NCBI GenBank assembly: GCA_009741485.1
Contig: CM019227.1
Location: 14,494,669 to 14,558,668, forward strand
Reading direction: 5' to 3'
DNA length: 64,000 nucleotides
Source of the DNA: Malurus cyaneus samueli
Taxonomy: Eukaryota; Chordata; Aves; Passeriformes; Maluridae
The notes beneath the pieces are model-generated. The model was not told where the DNA came from. It saw only the letters and a list, made by a program, of their open reading frames with translations, and did not search any database. This document shows positions 63,695 to 64,000 of the stretch, piece after piece; positions within the stretch are counted from its first letter, which is position 1; every line of letters starts with the position of its first letter. Made by a program: the position numbers and the translations under genes.

Positions 63695-64000
63695 CTCTTG
63701 GTTCAAGACTGGCTTTTCCTTGGCCAGAAGAAATAAATGTGAGAGCAGCTCTGTCAGTCAGGGATCTGCTGAGGACCTGACTCTGGTCTCCCTAAAATCA
63801 ACATTTCCAAAGACAAAGGATGAGACTTTGAGATGTTTTGAAGCTTTCAGTGAAGGAAACCAATCTCTGAACCTCTGTGAGTTGGGTACAAGAGGTAATT
63901 GGCCCTTCCCCATCAGTGACAGGAAAATCCTTGGACAGGCACCCAGACCTACCCTGGGTGGGCATCAAAACACTGAATTTTGACTGATTTCCTTAGTCTT
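63695..64000. other. Unique sequence to the window end
   Basis: No gene or repeat recognised. The long open frame entering from the left has no domain. Confidence 0.5.

Noticed and set aside
63337..63983. 147- and 155-codon frames
   Set aside because: Both cross the 27-base T run, giving phenylalanine runs. No domain on either side.
1..64000. Prokaryotic or phage features such as operons, CRISPR arrays or toxin-antitoxin pairs
   Set aside because: The tandem arrays have no spacer-repeat structure, no bacterial gene organisation is present, and composition and repeats are vertebrate-like.

Overview
The window looks like non-coding DNA from a vertebrate nuclear genome, most likely a bird. CpG is scarce, the sequence is AT-rich, and long A, T and purine tracts are frequent. 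Reading frames are short and unlike proteins. No Alu-, B1- or recent L1-type repeats are visible. The strongest taxonomic clue is a block at about 11441-11690 that resembles the solo LTRs of avian ERVL-type endogenous retroviruses, judged from memory of that repeat class. There is nothing prokaryotic here: no operons, no ribosome binding sites, and no frame long enough or coherent enough to be a bacterial gene. Two single undetermined bases (18422, 35055) point to a draft assembly.

I find no gene I can name. The longest open frames (about 190-265 codons) all come from tandem or low-complexity repeats: a 43-bp minisatellite (6568-7052), a 12/16-bp minisatellite (11971-12332) and a homopurine tract (26931-27486). 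The window is best read as a gene desert or the inside of a very long intron.

Layout. 1-4350: unique sequence, with a possible minus-strand exon and a small CpG cluster near the left edge. 4355-4422: a fossil tRNA-derived SINE. 6568-7052: the 43-bp minisatellite. 9181-9458: a well-preserved block with splice-like edges. 9670-9903: an A/C-rich tract. 10941-11024: a 42-bp tandem duplication. 11441-12332: the LTR remnant and then the second minisatellite. 17145-17284, 24626-24847 and 28801-29069: three more open blocks with splice-like edges. 25784-26420: a decayed LINE ORF1-like fossil. 26931-27486: the polypurine tract. 29-64 kb: mostly unique sequence, with two palindromes (47386-47425, 49475-49494), several homopolymers, and stretches whose texture suggests conserved non-coding elements.

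No coherent multi-gene system is visible, and I do not claim one. The items most worth checking are the five splice-bounded blocks, the near-perfect 40-bp AT palindrome, the 418-base uninterrupted purine run and the LINE ORF1 fossil.
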